A stretch of DNA of 64,000 nt from Devosia sp. (GTDB taxonomy: Bacteria; Pseudomonadota; Alphaproteobacteria; Rhizobiales; Devosiaceae): positions 1 to 64,000 of the forward strand of contig NZ_JAQGJM010000010.1 of assembly GCF_028290625.1 (NCBI RefSeq), in the 5' to 3' direction. Under the pieces are notes generated by a model. The model had not been told where the DNA came from. It searched no databases and saw nothing but the letters and a program-made list of their open reading frames with translations. Shown piece after piece: positions 51,636 to 61,652 of this stretch (position 1 is the stretch's first letter; each line of letters opens with the position of its first letter). The position numbers and the translations under genes were made by a program.

Positions 51636-51665
51636 CTTCACCTCTCCCTTGGGGGAGAGGTGAAG
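51636..51665. terminator. Perfect hairpin after the RND operon
   Basis: CTTCACCTCTCCC-TTGG-GGGAGAGGTGAAG, a 13-bp perfect stem, lies six bases beyond the RND permease stop. There is no T-run on either strand, so it may be a 3'-end-stabilising R3-type repeat as much as a terminator. Confidence 0.55.
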
Positions 51666-51670
51666 GAAGA

Positions 51671-54600
51671 CTACTCCGCCGCCGCAGCTGGTGCTTCCAA
51701 CTGGCCTGCGGCATCCAGCTCGCGGGTGATGCGCTGCTGTTCCTCGATATGGGCCTTGGAGAACCGGGCCATCAATAGGTAGGCGACGGGCGTCAGATAA
51801 AGCGTCGAGATGGCGGCGATGGAGAGGCCGCCGACGATGACCCAGCCCAAAGCCTGGCGAGCCTCGGCCCCTGCCCCGCTGGCCAGCACCAGCGGCACGC
51901 CGCCCAGAATGGTGGCGATCATGGTCATCAGCACCGGTCGCAGTCGGATATTGGCGGCTTCCTCGATCGCTTCACGCACGCTGAAGCCCCGATCGCGCAA
52001 TTGGTTGGCGAATTCGACGATCAGGATACCGTTCTTGGCCATGATGCCGACAACCAGCACCAGGCCGATCTCGCTGTAGATATTGAGACTCCCCGCGGTG
52101 AGGAACAGGGCGTAGATCGAGGCCGCGATGCCGAACGGCACGGTGACCATGACGATAATGCCGCTCCAGACGCTTTCGAACTGCGCCGCGAGCACCAGGA
52201 AGATGATGACGATGGCAAAGCCGAAGGTGATCAGCAGGCCATTGTTGGCTTCGCCGATGGTCTTGGCCTCGGCCAGCGGAATGATCGCGGTGCCTTCGGG
52301 CAGCAGCGGTTTGGCGAGTTGCACGGCCTGGGTATAGGCATCGCCCAGCGCCAGCCCATCGAGGCTTGCCGTGACGGTGACGGCACGCCGCTGGCCTTCG
52401 CGGCCCAGATTTGGGGAAATCGGGGCTTCAACGATGGTGGCGATGGTGGACATCGGCACGTAGCGGCCATCGGCGGTCTTGATGAAGATGCTTTCCAGAT
52501 CATGGGGGTCGTTGATCGGGCTTTTGGTCGAGACCATGCGCACGTCATAGCTGGAGTCATTGATGAAGACGTTGCCCACATCGGCACCGTCGATCATCGC
52601 CTGCAGCGTGGTGGCGAGCCCATTGATGTCGATGCCCAGCGCGCCGGCGCGCTCGCGATCAATGGTCAGGGTAAGTTGGGGCTGGGTGGTGTCGTAATTG
52701 ACCGAAACGTCGCCAAAGGCCGGATTTTCCTCCAGCTTGTCGGCTACGGTTTGGGCCGTGGTGGCCAGATCGGCGTAGTTGTCGCCGACAACCGCGAATT
52801 GCAGGCCGTTGCCGCCACCGCGAATGCCAAGGCTATTGCCCTGCTGCACCGAAGCGCGAATGCCCGGCACGAGGGGCAGGATCTTGTTGATGTCGGTAAC
52901 GATCTCGGCCTGGCTGCGAGCGCGCTGATCCCAGGGCGCGAGGCGCAGGCTGATGAAGCCGCCATTGCCGAAGCCGGACAGCACGAAGATGGAATTGACC
53001 TCGCCGCTTTTGACGAAGGGCTGCAGCAGGCCCTCGAGACGCTGCATCTGCGAGCGGACGAAATCGAGGCTGACCGTGGAGGGAGCGGAAATACGCAGGT
53101 TGATCTGGGCGCGATCCTCGTTGGGCGTGATCTCCTGGCGCAGTTGGGTGAATATGCCATAGGAGGCAGCGGCAAAAATCGCGGCAATCAGCAGGATCAC
53201 CATGGGACTGTTCAGCGCCAGATGCAGCGTGCGGCGGTAGAGACCGCCAAGCTTGCGGCCGATCCAGCCGAGCGGGCCGCCGGTGTGATGCCTGGTGTCT
53301 TCCCCCGACTTGAGCAGGCGCGAGGCCAGCATCGGCCCCAGCGTTAGAGCGACGACGGAGGACGCCAGGACCGCGATGGCCAGCGTGAAGCCGAATTCGC
53401 GGAACAGCCGCCCGGTCTGGCCCTGGAGAAACGACAGCGGCACGAAGACCGCGACCAGGGTCAGCGTGGTGGCGATGACCGCGAAGAACACCTCCTGGGT
53501 GCCCAGCACAGCGGCGGCGCGGTTGCCGGCGCCCATGCCACGTCGTCGGACGATGTTTTCGAGCACAACGATAGCGTCGTCCACCACAAGGCCGGTGGCC
53601 AGCACCAAGGCGAGCAGGGTCAGGATGTTGAGCGAAAAACCCGCGAGATAGATGCCAGCGACAGCGCCCAGCAGGGCAATCGGCATCGAGAGCGCGGGGA
53701 TAAGCGTGGCGCGCCAATCGAGCAGGAACAGGTAGATGATGCCGGTCACCACGATCAGCGCGACGCCGAGCGCGACCTCGACCTCATGCAAGGCGCCTTC
53801 GATGAACACGGATTCGTCGCTGGAAATCTTGATATCGACGCCCGGTGGCAGGATTTCGTTCAACGTGGCGACGGCGGCCTTTATGCCGTTGGAAATCTCG
53901 ATCGAATTGGACTGCGCCTGCCGCACAATGCCCAGGCCAATGCCGGGCTTGCCATCCGAGCGCAAGCCCGACGTGCTGGCGGCAGCGTCGAACACCACGG
54001 TCGCAACGTCGCCCAGGCGGGTCTTGCCCTTGATGATGAGGTTTTCGAACTCGGCGGGCGTGTTGACGTCGGCGACGGCGCGCACCGAGATATTCTGGTT
54101 GGCGCCGTTGATCGAGCCGGCTGGGGAATCGAAGGCGATGGTGGCAAGCGCTGTGCGGATATCGGCAACAGTCAGGCCCAGGCTGGCCAGCTTGTCCTGG
54201 TCGACATCGATTTCGAAGACGGTATCGCGCGTGCCGTTGACCTGCACATCGGCGACACCGGGGACCGCGGCGAGGCGCTCGGAGATGTCGTTTTCGACCA
54301 GTTTGCTCAGGTCGGCGATGCTCATGGTGTCGGAGGTGACGGCCAGCTGGATGGAGGCCTGGGCGTTGCTGTCGGCCTTGACGATGGTGGGATCGTCCAC
54401 GCTGTCGGGCAGGTCGCGGGAGATGCGGCTGAGGGCGTCGCGCACGTCGGAGGTCGCGGCATCGAGGTTGGTGCCGTCGTTGAAGGCCAGCGTGACGCGG
54501 CTCTGGCCGGTGGACGAGGTCGAGGAAATCCCCGCCACGCCCTGGACGCGGGCGACGGCACCCTCGACGACAGCGGTGATTTCGCGATCGACGGTTTCAG

Positions 54601-54796
54601 CGGCAGCGCCGGTAAAGGTGGTGTTGATCGACAGCACCGGCTGCTCGACGCTGGGCAATTCGCGGATCTCGACGCCCAGAATGGCGGCGAGGCCACCCAC
54701 CATGATCAGGGCATTGATGACCAAAGCCAGGACCGGACGGCGCACGAACAGCGCCGCCAGCATGCCGCCGCGTTGGTTCTGCTGCTGGATGGACAT
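51671..54796 (-). CDS. RND multidrug efflux permease (AcrB/MexF family)
   Basis: 1041 residues, the full length of HAE1 RND pumps. It starts near FVRRPVLALVINALIMVGGL (TM1). The proton-relay Asp pair lies in TM4 (LATGLVVDDAIVVLENIVRRR), and large periplasmic loops follow TM1 and TM7. EFGFTLAIAVLASSVVALTLGPML is the conserved TM6 region, and GILIVEFANQLRDRGFSVREAI is in the second half. It exports hydrophobic toxins or metabolites, driven by protons, with the adaptor encoded nine bases upstream. No outer-membrane TolC gene or TetR regulator is adjacent, so a shared TolC is likely. Confidence 0.96.
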   Translation of the reverse strand: MSIQQQNQRGGMLAALFVRRPVLALVINALIMVGGLAAILGVEIRELPSVEQPVLSINTTFTGAAAETVDREITAVVEGAVARVQGVAGISSTSSTGQSRVTLAFNDGTNLDAATSDVRDALSRISRDLPDSVDDPTIVKADSNAQASIQLAVTSDTMSIADLSKLVENDISERLAAVPGVADVQVNGTRDTVFEIDVDQDKLASLGLTVADIRTALATIAFDSPAGSINGANQNISVRAVADVNTPAEFENLIIKGKTRLGDVATVVFDAAASTSGLRSDGKPGIGLGIVRQAQSNSIEISNGIKAAVATLNEILPPGVDIKISSDESVFIEGALHEVEVALGVALIVVTGIIYLFLLDWRATLIPALSMPIALLGAVAGIYLAGFSLNILTLLALVLATGLVVDDAIVVLENIVRRRGMGAGNRAAAVLGTQEVFFAVIATTLTLVAVFVPLSFLQGQTGRLFREFGFTLAIAVLASSVVALTLGPMLASRLLKSGEDTRHHTGGPLGWIGRKLGGLYRRTLHLALNSPMVILLIAAIFAAASYGIFTQLRQEITPNEDRAQINLRISAPSTVSLDFVRSQMQRLEGLLQPFVKSGEVNSIFVLSGFGNGGFISLRLAPWDQRARSQAEIVTDINKILPLVPGIRASVQQGNSLGIRGGGNGLQFAVVGDNYADLATTAQTVADKLEENPAFGDVSVNYDTTQPQLTLTIDRERAGALGIDINGLATTLQAMIDGADVGNVFINDSSYDVRMVSTKSPINDPHDLESIFIKTADGRYVPMSTIATIVEAPISPNLGREGQRRAVTVTASLDGLALGDAYTQAVQLAKPLLPEGTAIIPLAEAKTIGEANNGLLITFGFAIVIIFLVLAAQFESVWSGIIVMVTVPFGIAASIYALFLTAGSLNIYSEIGLVLVVGIMAKNGILIVEFANQLRDRGFSVREAIEEAANIRLRPVLMTMIATILGGVPLVLASGAGAEARQALGWVIVGGLSIAAISTLYLTPVAYLLMARFSKAHIEEQQRITRELDAAGQLEAPAAAAE

Positions 54797-54805
54797 GAGC
54801 GCGGC

Positions 54806-56131
54806 CTAACTGTTGGGCTTGGCGGGAGCGGCGGCGGCCTCAACCGGCGCCTCTTTCCCGGGCCCGTCGAGCAGGGTGACGGCAGTGCCCTCGCTCAATT
54901 GCAGCACGCCCTCGGAAATGATGGCATCGCCGGGCTTGATATCGGCGCGCACTAGCACGCCATCGCTGTTGCGCTGCACGATTTCCGCCATGACCTTGTG
55001 GGCCTTGCCATCCACATAGGCCCACACATAGGAGCCATCGGCCGACCACTGGATCGACAGCGGATTGACGGCGGGGAATTGTTCGCCGGCAAATTGCAGC
55101 GCGACGGTGAAGGACATGCCAGGGCGCACGGCATTGTCCTCGTTGGGAATGCGGGCCTGGATCTGCAGGGTGCGGCTTTCGGGATCGATGCGGTTATCGA
55201 CGGCGCTGACCACGCCGGCGAACGAGCGGCCCGGCAGGGCGATGGCCGAGGCGGTCACCGGCATGCCGACATCGACGGTGGTGGCATAGCGCTCGGGCAC
55301 CCAGAAGGTGATCAGGATTGAGGACGAATCCTCGATGGTGGTGACGGCGGTTTGCGCCGAGAGGTAATTGCCGGGCGTCACCTGCATCAGGCCGGCAGTG
55401 CCGGCGATGGGGCTGGTGATGGTGCGTTTTTGCAGGGCGACTTCGGCATCGCGCAGTTCGAGACGCGCGTTGTCGGCCGCGAGTTGTACGGTGGCGAGAG
55501 CGGAGCTGGCGACGAGGTTGGATTGGGCCAGTCCCAGATTGCGGGTCAAGGTCGACTGGGCATCGGTGTTGGCCAGCGTGGCCTTGTCGAAGGCAATCTG
55601 CTCGCTGGCGGCATCGAGGCGGCCGATGATCTGGCCGGCGGTGACGTGATCGCCCGGGGCGACCAAAAGGTCTTCCAGCGTGCCGCCGGCAGGCGCAGTC
55701 ACGGTGACCGAGCGCACGGCATTGCCCTGCCCGATGGCCGAGAGGCTGTCATTGATGGTGGCCATCACGACGGGGCTGGTGACCACCGAGGAGGTGCGGG
55801 CACGGCCGCCAAATCCGCCGCGACCACCGCCCTGCCCGCCCGGACGGGCACCGGGCTGCGCGCCCGGTTGCTGGCCCGGAGCACCCGGCGGCGTGGCACC
55901 CTGCGGCGCAATGCTGGCGACCTGCGTCTCGGCGCCCTGCGCCGGTGCCGAAATCGGCAGGGTGATGCCCATGCTGGCGAGCGTCTGCTCGGCGCCGGGG
56001 ACGAACAGCACCCACCCGGCAACGGCCAGCACCAGGATAACCAGACAGATCAGCAATTGACGTATCAACGCAGGGAAATCCTTGTACCGATGAGTGTTGC
56101 GGCGCCGGAGGGAGGCCCACGACGCAATCAT
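54806..56131 (-). CDS. RND efflux periplasmic adaptor (membrane fusion protein)
   Basis: 441 residues. One N-terminal transmembrane helix (about 24-46, LLICLVILVLAVAGWVLFV) anchors it. It is followed by an unusual Pro/Gly/Gln/Arg-rich linker (about 70-110, GQQPGAQPGARPGGQGGGRG). The lipoyl half-motifs (TAPAGGTLEDLLVAPGDHV and RTITSPIAGTAGLMQVTPGN) flank a short coiled-coil hairpin. Beta-barrel and membrane-proximal domains follow (PVTASAIALPGRSFAGVVSAV). It links the RND pump to an outer-membrane channel. The Gly/Pro linker is longer than in typical MexE/AcrA adaptors, which usually are lipid-anchored. Confidence 0.94.
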   Translation of the reverse strand: MIASWASLRRRNTHRYKDFPALIRQLLICLVILVLAVAGWVLFVPGAEQTLASMGITLPISAPAQGAETQVASIAPQGATPPGAPGQQPGAQPGARPGGQGGGRGGFGGRARTSSVVTSPVVMATINDSLSAIGQGNAVRSVTVTAPAGGTLEDLLVAPGDHVTAGQIIGRLDAASEQIAFDKATLANTDAQSTLTRNLGLAQSNLVASSALATVQLAADNARLELRDAEVALQKRTITSPIAGTAGLMQVTPGNYLSAQTAVTTIEDSSSILITFWVPERYATTVDVGMPVTASAIALPGRSFAGVVSAVDNRIDPESRTLQIQARIPNEDNAVRPGMSFTVALQFAGEQFPAVNPLSIQWSADGSYVWAYVDGKAHKVMAEIVQRNSDGVLVRADIKPGDAIISEGVLQLSEGTAVTLLDGPGKEAPVEAAAAPAKPNS

Positions 56132-56200
56132 GCCTCAAGTGCCGGGCGCTGAACATTTAATTTGCGGTAACGTTAGGGTGCGCAGACGACAACTGCGTGA

Positions 56201-57289
56201 TCAGGCCAGAATATGAGCCGTGCCAACGATTTGAATGCCCACGGTCGCGCCGATCTCCAGCGGGGCGAGGCTGGGGGTCTCGATGGTGAAAATGCTCGAG
56301 GTTTCCAGCGCCAGGCTGGGCAAGCGCAGGCCCGCGCTGCTGGCGGGCAGATGCTCGATCAGCAGCCGCCAGGTCGAGCCGCGGAAGGTGCGGCCAACGA
56401 TGCGGCCCAGGCTGGTGGTGGATGAAGGGTCGGTCTGGCCGGCCGAGGTCAGCTCCAGCTGCTCGGGTCGCAGCATGATGGTGGCGTTGCCGCGACGGCT
56501 AGGCGTGTCGGTGGGGACGCTGCCCAGAATGGTGTGGGCGAAACCGTCCTCGAGACGGGCCTGCAGGATGATGGCATCGCCGAGGAAGCGAGCGGTCTGT
56601 GCGTCCTTGGGTCGCAGGTAAAGATCCTGGGGCGGACCGGCCTGGACCACGACGCCGTCGCGCAGGACGGCGAGGTGATCGGCGAAGGACAGCGCCTCGG
56701 CCTGGTCATGGGTAACGAGGATGGTGGTGATGCCGGCGGTGCTGAGCACGTCGCCGACCATGTCGCGCATGGCTTCGCGCAGGCCGGCGTCGAGGGCGGA
56801 GAAGGGCTCGTCCAGCAGCATCAACTTGGGCTGGCGCGCCATGGCGCGGGCCAAGGCGACGCGCTGCTGCTGGCCACCGGACAGCTGATGCGGGCGACGG
56901 TCATGCATGGAGGGGGCGAGACCCACTTGCTGCATCAGTTCGGCAATTCGGGCGTGGCGGTCGGGACTGTTGCGCGCGATGCCGAAGCCGATATTGGCGG
57001 CCAGCGTCAAATGCGGAAACAGCGCGCCTTCCTGGGCCACATAGCCGATGCCGCGACGATGGGCGGGCACTGACATGGTGCCCTCTGCCAACATCGTATC
57101 GCCCAGCGCGATACTGCCCTGGTCAGGGGATTCAAAGCCCGCGATGAGGCGCAGCAGCGTGGTCTTGCCTGAGCCGGACGGGCCGACGATGGCGGTGCGG
57201 CTGCCGGCGGGCACGGTGAGATTGAGGCCGGTCACCGCGACGGACTTGCCGTAGCGCTTGGTGACATTGTCCAGTGTGACGAAACTCAT
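56201..57289 (-). CDS. fbpC: Ferric-iron ABC transporter ATP-binding protein
   Basis: 362 residues. Walker A is [19 protein letters not shown], signature [17 protein letters not shown], Walker [16 protein letters not shown], switch [10 protein letters not shown]-terminal TOBE-like domain (about 240-362) completes the FbpC/PotA-type architecture. It drives uptake of Fe3+ delivered by the binding protein. Its start overlaps the permease stop by four bases. The N-terminal [18 protein letters not shown] is typical of the family. Confidence 0.93.
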   Translation of the reverse strand: MSFVTLDNVTKRYGKSVAVTGLNLTVPAGSRTAIVGPSGSGKTTLLRLIAGFESPDQGSIALGDTMLAEGTMSVPAHRRGIGYVAQEGALFPHLTLAANIGFGIARNSPDRHARIAELMQQVGLAPSMHDRRPHQLSGGQQQRVALARAMARQPKLMLLDEPFSALDAGLREAMRDMVGDVLSTAGITTILVTHDQAEALSFADHLAVLRDGVVVQAGPPQDLYLRPKDAQTARFLGDAIILQARLEDGFAHTILGSVPTDTPSRRGNATIMLRPEQLELTSAGQTDPSSTTSLGRIVGRTFRGSTWRLLIEHLPASSAGLRLPSLALETSSIFTIETPSLAPLEIGATVGIQIVGTAHILA

Positions 57290-58821
57290 GGCTTGGATTC
57301 TCGATCGGCTTCCAGCCGGAGCAGCAGGACCAGCGGCAAGGACAAAACCACCATCAGCACCGCATAGGGCGCGGCGGCGGCAAAGTTGAGCTCGCTGGTA
57401 TAGGACCAGAAGCGCATCGCCAAGGTTCTTGTGCCGTTGGGCGCCAGCATCAGCGTGCCGGTCAGCTCATTGGCGATGCCGAGCGCCACCAGCGCCGCGC
57501 TGGCGGCGGCGCCGGGCGCGGCGAGGCGGAGCGTGGTTTTCCAGATCGCCACCAGCGGCGGCTTGCCGAGGCTGACGGCGGCGCGTTCGAGCTCGATCGG
57601 GGCCTGGGCGATGCTGGCGCGCAGGCCCACCAGCGCACGCGGCAGGAACATCAGCAGGTAGGCGAGCAATAGCGTCGCCATGGTCTGATACAGCGGCAGC
57701 GCGACGCGGACGGTGATGGTGACCAGCGCCAGCGCGACGATGACGCCGGGCAACGCGCCGACATAGTAATGGCAGGCTTCGAGCGCCCGTTGCACCCGGC
57801 TGGGCGCGCGAATGGATAGCCAGGCGATGGGGAGCGCCGCCAGCGTGGTGATCAGCGCGCCGCCCACTGCCAATGCGGCGGTCTGGACCAAAGCCGGCAC
57901 GATGCCATCGAGCCGCCAGACACCGGCGCCACCGCTGATCAACCAGCGGGTCAAGGTGAAAATCGGCACGCCGACGGCCAGCAGCGTCAGTGCGGTGGGG
58001 AGCAGCGCGGCAATCCAGGTGAAGGCGCCCAGCCGCCACTTTGGCGCATGGCGGGCGGCGCCGGACCCGACGCGGGCGTAGCGTTCATCGCCGCGCAAAA
58101 AGACCTCGAGCCGCAACAGTACGAGGCACAGCAGCACCAGCACACCGCCCAACAGGTTGGCGGCGGGGCCATTATAGACCGCCTGGAACTGGTCGACGAT
58201 GGCGGTGGCAAAGGTGTCGAACCGCATCAGCACGAAGAGGCCATATTCGGCCAGCAGATGCAGCCCGATCAGCAGCGCGCCGCCGCAAATGGCGAGGCGC
58301 AGTTGCGGCAGGATGACCGTGATGAAGATGGCAATGGGCGTGTGACCGAGCGAGGCGGCGGTCTCTTCCAGGGTCGGATCGAGCCGGCGTAGTTGCGCGG
58401 CGATCGGCAGATAGAGGAACGGAAAATAGGCCAGGATGGACACCATCACCGCGCCCGGCAGGCCATGCAAAGTGGGCATGACGCTGGCCCAGGCATAGCT
58501 GTGCACGAAAGCCGGAATGGCCAGCGGGGCCACCATCAGCCAGGACCAGAGACGCGCGAAGGGCAGATTGGTGCGCTCGATCAACCAGGCCAGGCTCACC
58601 GTGAGCGCAATGGCGATCGGCAAGGTCAGGGCGACCAGGATCAGCGTGTTGAACAGCAGTTCGGCGACCTTGGGCCGCAGCACCAGGTCGCGGACCGTAT
58701 CCCAGCCGCTGGTAATGGCGATCCACACGATGAAACCGAGTGGGATCAGGCTGAGGATGGAGATAATAATGGCGGGGATGATCATCGGCAGATGGAGCGG
58801 CGCGTGCCGCTTCGTCTCCAT
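57286..58821 (-). CDS. fbpB: Ferric-iron ABC transporter permease (FbpB, two fused halves)
   Basis: 511 residues from ATG 58821; a GTG at 58893 would add 24 residues and is less likely. Twelve hydrophobic segments form two permease halves. Each has an EAA loop: [24 protein letters not shown] in the first and [24 protein letters not shown] in the second. This arrangement is characteristic of FbpB/SfuB-type Fe3+ permeases. It forms the inner-membrane channel of the FbpABC system, overlapping fbpC by four bases and lying about 100 bases after fbpA. Confidence 0.93.
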   Translation of the reverse strand: METKRHAPLHLPMIIPAIIISILSLIPLGFIVWIAITSGWDTVRDLVLRPKVAELLFNTLILVALTLPIAIALTVSLAWLIERTNLPFARLWSWLMVAPLAIPAFVHSYAWASVMPTLHGLPGAVMVSILAYFPFLYLPIAAQLRRLDPTLEETAASLGHTPIAIFITVILPQLRLAICGGALLIGLHLLAEYGLFVLMRFDTFATAIVDQFQAVYNGPAANLLGGVLVLLCLVLLRLEVFLRGDERYARVGSGAARHAPKWRLGAFTWIAALLPTALTLLAVGVPIFTLTRWLISGGAGVWRLDGIVPALVQTAALAVGGALITTLAALPIAWLSIRAPSRVQRALEACHYYVGALPGVIVALALVTITVRVALPLYQTMATLLLAYLLMFLPRALVGLRASIAQAPIELERAAVSLGKPPLVAIWKTTLRLAAPGAAASAALVALGIANELTGTLMLAPNGTRTLAMRFWSYTSELNFAAAAPYAVLMVVLSLPLVLLLRLEADRESKP

Positions 58822-58925
58822 CGTCTGCGCCGGTGATACTGCCAGGCTCAATGCCCCGCCTTTCAAAGACAGTGCCGCCGGGGGCAAAACCACCGGCGGC
58901 GTGTGATCGCAAATTTCAGTCCGGC

Positions 58926-59939
58926 TTACAGCAAACCGGCCGCCGTCATCAACTCGGAGGCCTTGATATTGTCAAGCTGGGTGGGATCGACATGGGGCGC
59001 ATCGAGATCGGCGAGCGGGGTCAGCGCGGCGTTGGACGCGGCATCGACGCCGACGGCGTATTCGAACGAAGTGCCATCGCGCAGCACGGCCTGGCCGGCA
59101 GCACCGGTGACGAACTTGAGGAACTTCAGCGCGTCTTCCTTGTGCTTGCTGGAGGCCAGCACACCGCCGCCCGAGATCGAGACGAACGCGCCCGGATCCT
59201 GGTGCTTGAAGTAGTGCAGCGCGACATTGGCGCTGCTTTCCTTGGTGCCGGCCTGATCGCCGAACCAGTAGTAGTGATAGATCAACGCGCCTTCGACTTC
59301 GCCATTGTTGGCGGCGGCCATGGCGGCACGGTTGCCGCGCACGACGACGGTGTTTTCCTTCATGCCCTTGAGCCAGGCGACAGTCGCCTCTTCGCCCTTG
59401 AGCGCATAGTAGGCCGCGACGATTGCCTGGAAGTCGGCGCCCGACGGCGAGGAGGCCCACCGGCCCTTCCAGGCGGGATCGGCCAACTCGTCCATGGTCT
59501 TGGGGAGGGTGTCTTCGGTCAGCTTGCGCGTGTCATAGGCGAACACGGTGGAGCGGGCGGCGATGCCGGTCCAGTGGCCATTTTCGGGACGATACTGGGC
59601 AGGGACCTGGTCGGTGATGTCGGCCGGCAGCGGCTCGAACAGGCCGGCATTGTCGACCAGCACCATGGCGGGCGAATTTTCGGTGAGGAACACGTCGGCG
59701 GGCGAATTGGCGCCCTCCTGGATCAGCTGGTTGCCGACCTCGAGGTCGCTGCCCTGACGAATGGTGACCGCAATGCCGGTTTCCTTGGTGAATGCATCGG
59801 CCCATTCCTGAGCCAGCGATTCATGCTGGGCATTGTAGACGGTGATGCCGGCGTCCTGCGCAAAAGCGGAGACGGAGAGAGTGGCGAATGCCACGCTAAC
59901 GGCCAGACGCTTGGCCAGTGCTGAGAATGTTGTTTTCAA
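58926..59939 (-). CDS. fbpA: Ferric-iron-binding periplasmic protein
   Basis: 337 residues with a signal peptide (1-27, [16 protein letters not shown]). It begins [19 protein letters not shown], like transferrin-type FbpA. The Fe-ligand Tyr pair is in [13 protein letters not shown]. It also has [10 protein letters not shown] and [24 protein letters not shown]. It captures Fe3+ in the periplasm for FbpBC. It is the first gene of fbpABC, and its promoter carries a TGA-N9-TCA box. Confidence 0.95.
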   Translation of the reverse strand: MKTTFSALAKRLAVSVAFATLSVSAFAQDAGITVYNAQHESLAQEWADAFTKETGIAVTIRQGSDLEVGNQLIQEGANSPADVFLTENSPAMVLVDNAGLFEPLPADITDQVPAQYRPENGHWTGIAARSTVFAYDTRKLTEDTLPKTMDELADPAWKGRWASSPSGADFQAIVAAYYALKGEEATVAWLKGMKENTVVVRGNRAAMAAANNGEVEGALIYHYYWFGDQAGTKESSANVALHYFKHQDPGAFVSISGGGVLASSKHKEDALKFLKFVTGAAGQAVLRDGTSFEYAVGVDAASNAALTPLADLDAPHVDPTQLDNIKASELMTAAGLL

Positions 59940-59975
59940 AATCGCCTCCTGAGGCGTCCCAACGGACGTGCGGGC

Positions 59976-60004
59976 AGGTATAAAATTATGAACTCCTAAG
60001 TCAA
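59976..60004 (-). promoter_or_regulatory. fbpA promoter with IRO-type iron box (TGA-N9-TCA)
   Basis: On the minus strand TTGACT (59999-60004) and TATACC, spaced 16 bases, form a -35/-10 pair. TGA-CTTAGGAGT-TCA (59989-60003) overlaps the -35. It matches the RirA-bound Iron-Responsive-Operator pattern TGA-N9-TCA of rhizobia and relatives. It lies 50-65 bases before the fbpA ATG. Confidence 0.62.
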
Positions 60005-60200
60005 CTTATATCATAGGAACGTGATCAAAAGAATCATGTTTACACAAGCGGAGGGCGACGGATCGGATCAAGCGGGGGCGGGCCGGGATGACAAGCGCCG
60101 ATCGGCGGACTAGGTTGGCGCCAGCTAAACGGCTTGAAGTATTCAAGGAATGGGCAGTGCATATCGCGGCCATGTCAGAGCGAGCTAACGCGCCGTGGGC

Positions 60201-61652
60201 ATGACGCTTCGCCGGCGCTCGCTGGTCCTCTTGACGCTGCTGGTGTTCTGGCTGGCCTATTTCATCGGCCTGGGGGTGATCGCCTTCGGACAGGCGGGCC
60301 AAACGGTGCAACGCATCGACAGCGTGCATCAACGGCTCGAAAGCCTGATCGAGGTCGACGGCTTGGCCAACGGCTATTCCGGCAAGGTGGCGGAGGTGCT
60401 GCTGTTCGGGCGCGCAGCGATGCCGGCGCTGCAAACGGCGCGGCTGGGACTGGAGCGGGCATTCGTGAAACTGGCCCAGATCACTCGCGACCAAGTATCC
60501 TCGCTGGCCGGCATGGAGGCGATCCAGGACCAGCTTTCGGAGGTCGAAGACACGAGACGGATGCTGGAACTCTATCACGCGATCGACCTGTCGGCGGCGC
60601 GGGCGCTGGTCGCGCAGCGTGATGGTGGGGGCGCCGAGGCGCTGGCGCTGTTTCAGCGCGACGTGCAGTTCCGCATCGACAACGAATTCGCGGCGCTGGT
60701 GCAAGACGGCATGCAGGGCGAGCGTAATGAGCTAGCCGCGCAATTGGCGAGTGCCGAACGGACGCGCAGTATTTTGCTGTGGCTCGCGCTGGGCAGCGCA
60801 GCGCTGGCCGTGGTTTCGATAGGATTTGCCGTGCTGTGGTTACAACGGGCGAGAGAGCGGCAATTGCGTTCGGCTCAGGCATACGAGCAGCTCCAAACAG
60901 AGATGGAGGGACGCACGCGGCAGCTCCAGCAGGCCAATGAACGGCTGCGGGACCTCGATCGGCGGCGGGCGCAATTTCTGGCCGATGTCAGCCATGAATT
61001 GCGTACGCCGCTGACCATCCTGCGCGGCGAGGCCGATGTGGCCTTGCGGGTGAAGGCCGATCCGGCGGAGCAGCGCCAGTCGCTTGAGCGCATTCAGGGA
61101 CAAGCGGCGGAGCTGGGGCAATTGCTCGATGACCTGATCAGTTTTGCGCGCTCGGACGCCGAACCGCAGGAATTGGTGCTGGCCGAAACCCGGCTGGAGG
61201 ATGTGATTGCCGCCGCTGCGCAAGAGGGAGAAACGCTGGCGGAACCGCGCGAGGTCACGATTGATCTCAAGCTGGCGGATGCTGCGGTGCATGTCGACGC
61301 GGATTTCCGCCGGCTCAAGCAGGCGTTCATTATCGGCATCGACAATGCCATCAAGCATTCGCCGCCGGGGGAGAGCATCAGCATCGTCTCCAGCCTTGAG
61401 GACGATCACGTCCTGGTCCGCATCGAGGATCATGGGCCGGGTCTTGCCGAAGGCGATGAAGAGCATGTGTTCGACCGATTTTACCGCGGTCGCAATGGCG
61501 GCGATCCGATCAGTCAGGGGTTGGGGATTGGGCTGTCCATCGCCAAGGATATCGTGGAACGGCATGGGGGCAGCATCGCCATCGGCAATGGGGCGGAGAC
61601 CGGGGCGGTGCTCACCATAACCCTGCCGTTGCGGGGGGCGATCAAGCCATGA
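60201..61652 (+). CDS. Membrane sensor histidine kinase
   Basis: 483 residues from ATG 60201 (GTG 60195 is possible). TM1 is about 8-30 and TM2 about 195-217, enclosing a helical periplasmic sensor region of about 160 residues. The H-box is complete (FLADVSHELRTPLTILRGEA), with a proper N-box (GIDNAIKHSPPGES), G1 (IEDHGPGLAEGDEE) and G2 (GLGIGLSIAKDIVERHGGS). A HAMP-like coiled region links TM2 to HisKA. It phosphorylates the response regulator whose gene overlaps by four bases. It is divergent from the FbpABC genes, so regulation of or by iron is possible but not shown. Confidence 0.94.
   Translation: MTLRRRSLVLLTLLVFWLAYFIGLGVIAFGQAGQTVQRIDSVHQRLESLIEVDGLANGYSGKVAEVLLFGRAAMPALQTARLGLERAFVKLAQITRDQVSSLAGMEAIQDQLSEVEDTRRMLELYHAIDLSAARALVAQRDGGGAEALALFQRDVQFRIDNEFAALVQDGMQGERNELAAQLASAERTRSILLWLALGSAALAVVSIGFAVLWLQRARERQLRSAQAYEQLQTEMEGRTRQLQQANERLRDLDRRRAQFLADVSHELRTPLTILRGEADVALRVKADPAEQRQSLERIQGQAAELGQLLDDLISFARSDAEPQELVLAETRLEDVIAAAAQEGETLAEPREVTIDLKLADAAVHVDADFRRLKQAFIIGIDNAIKHSPPGESISIVSSLEDDHVLVRIEDHGPGLAEGDEEHVFDRFYRGRNGGDPISQGLGIGLSIAKDIVERHGGSIAIGNGAETGAVLTITLPLRGAIKP

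Noticed and set aside
52001..53347. A 448-codon open frame on the plus strand, antisense to the RND permease
   Set aside because: GC-rich third positions of the minus gene remove stop codons on the other strand. The frame is full of G, D and A with no motif, while the minus strand encodes a complete AcrB-type protein.
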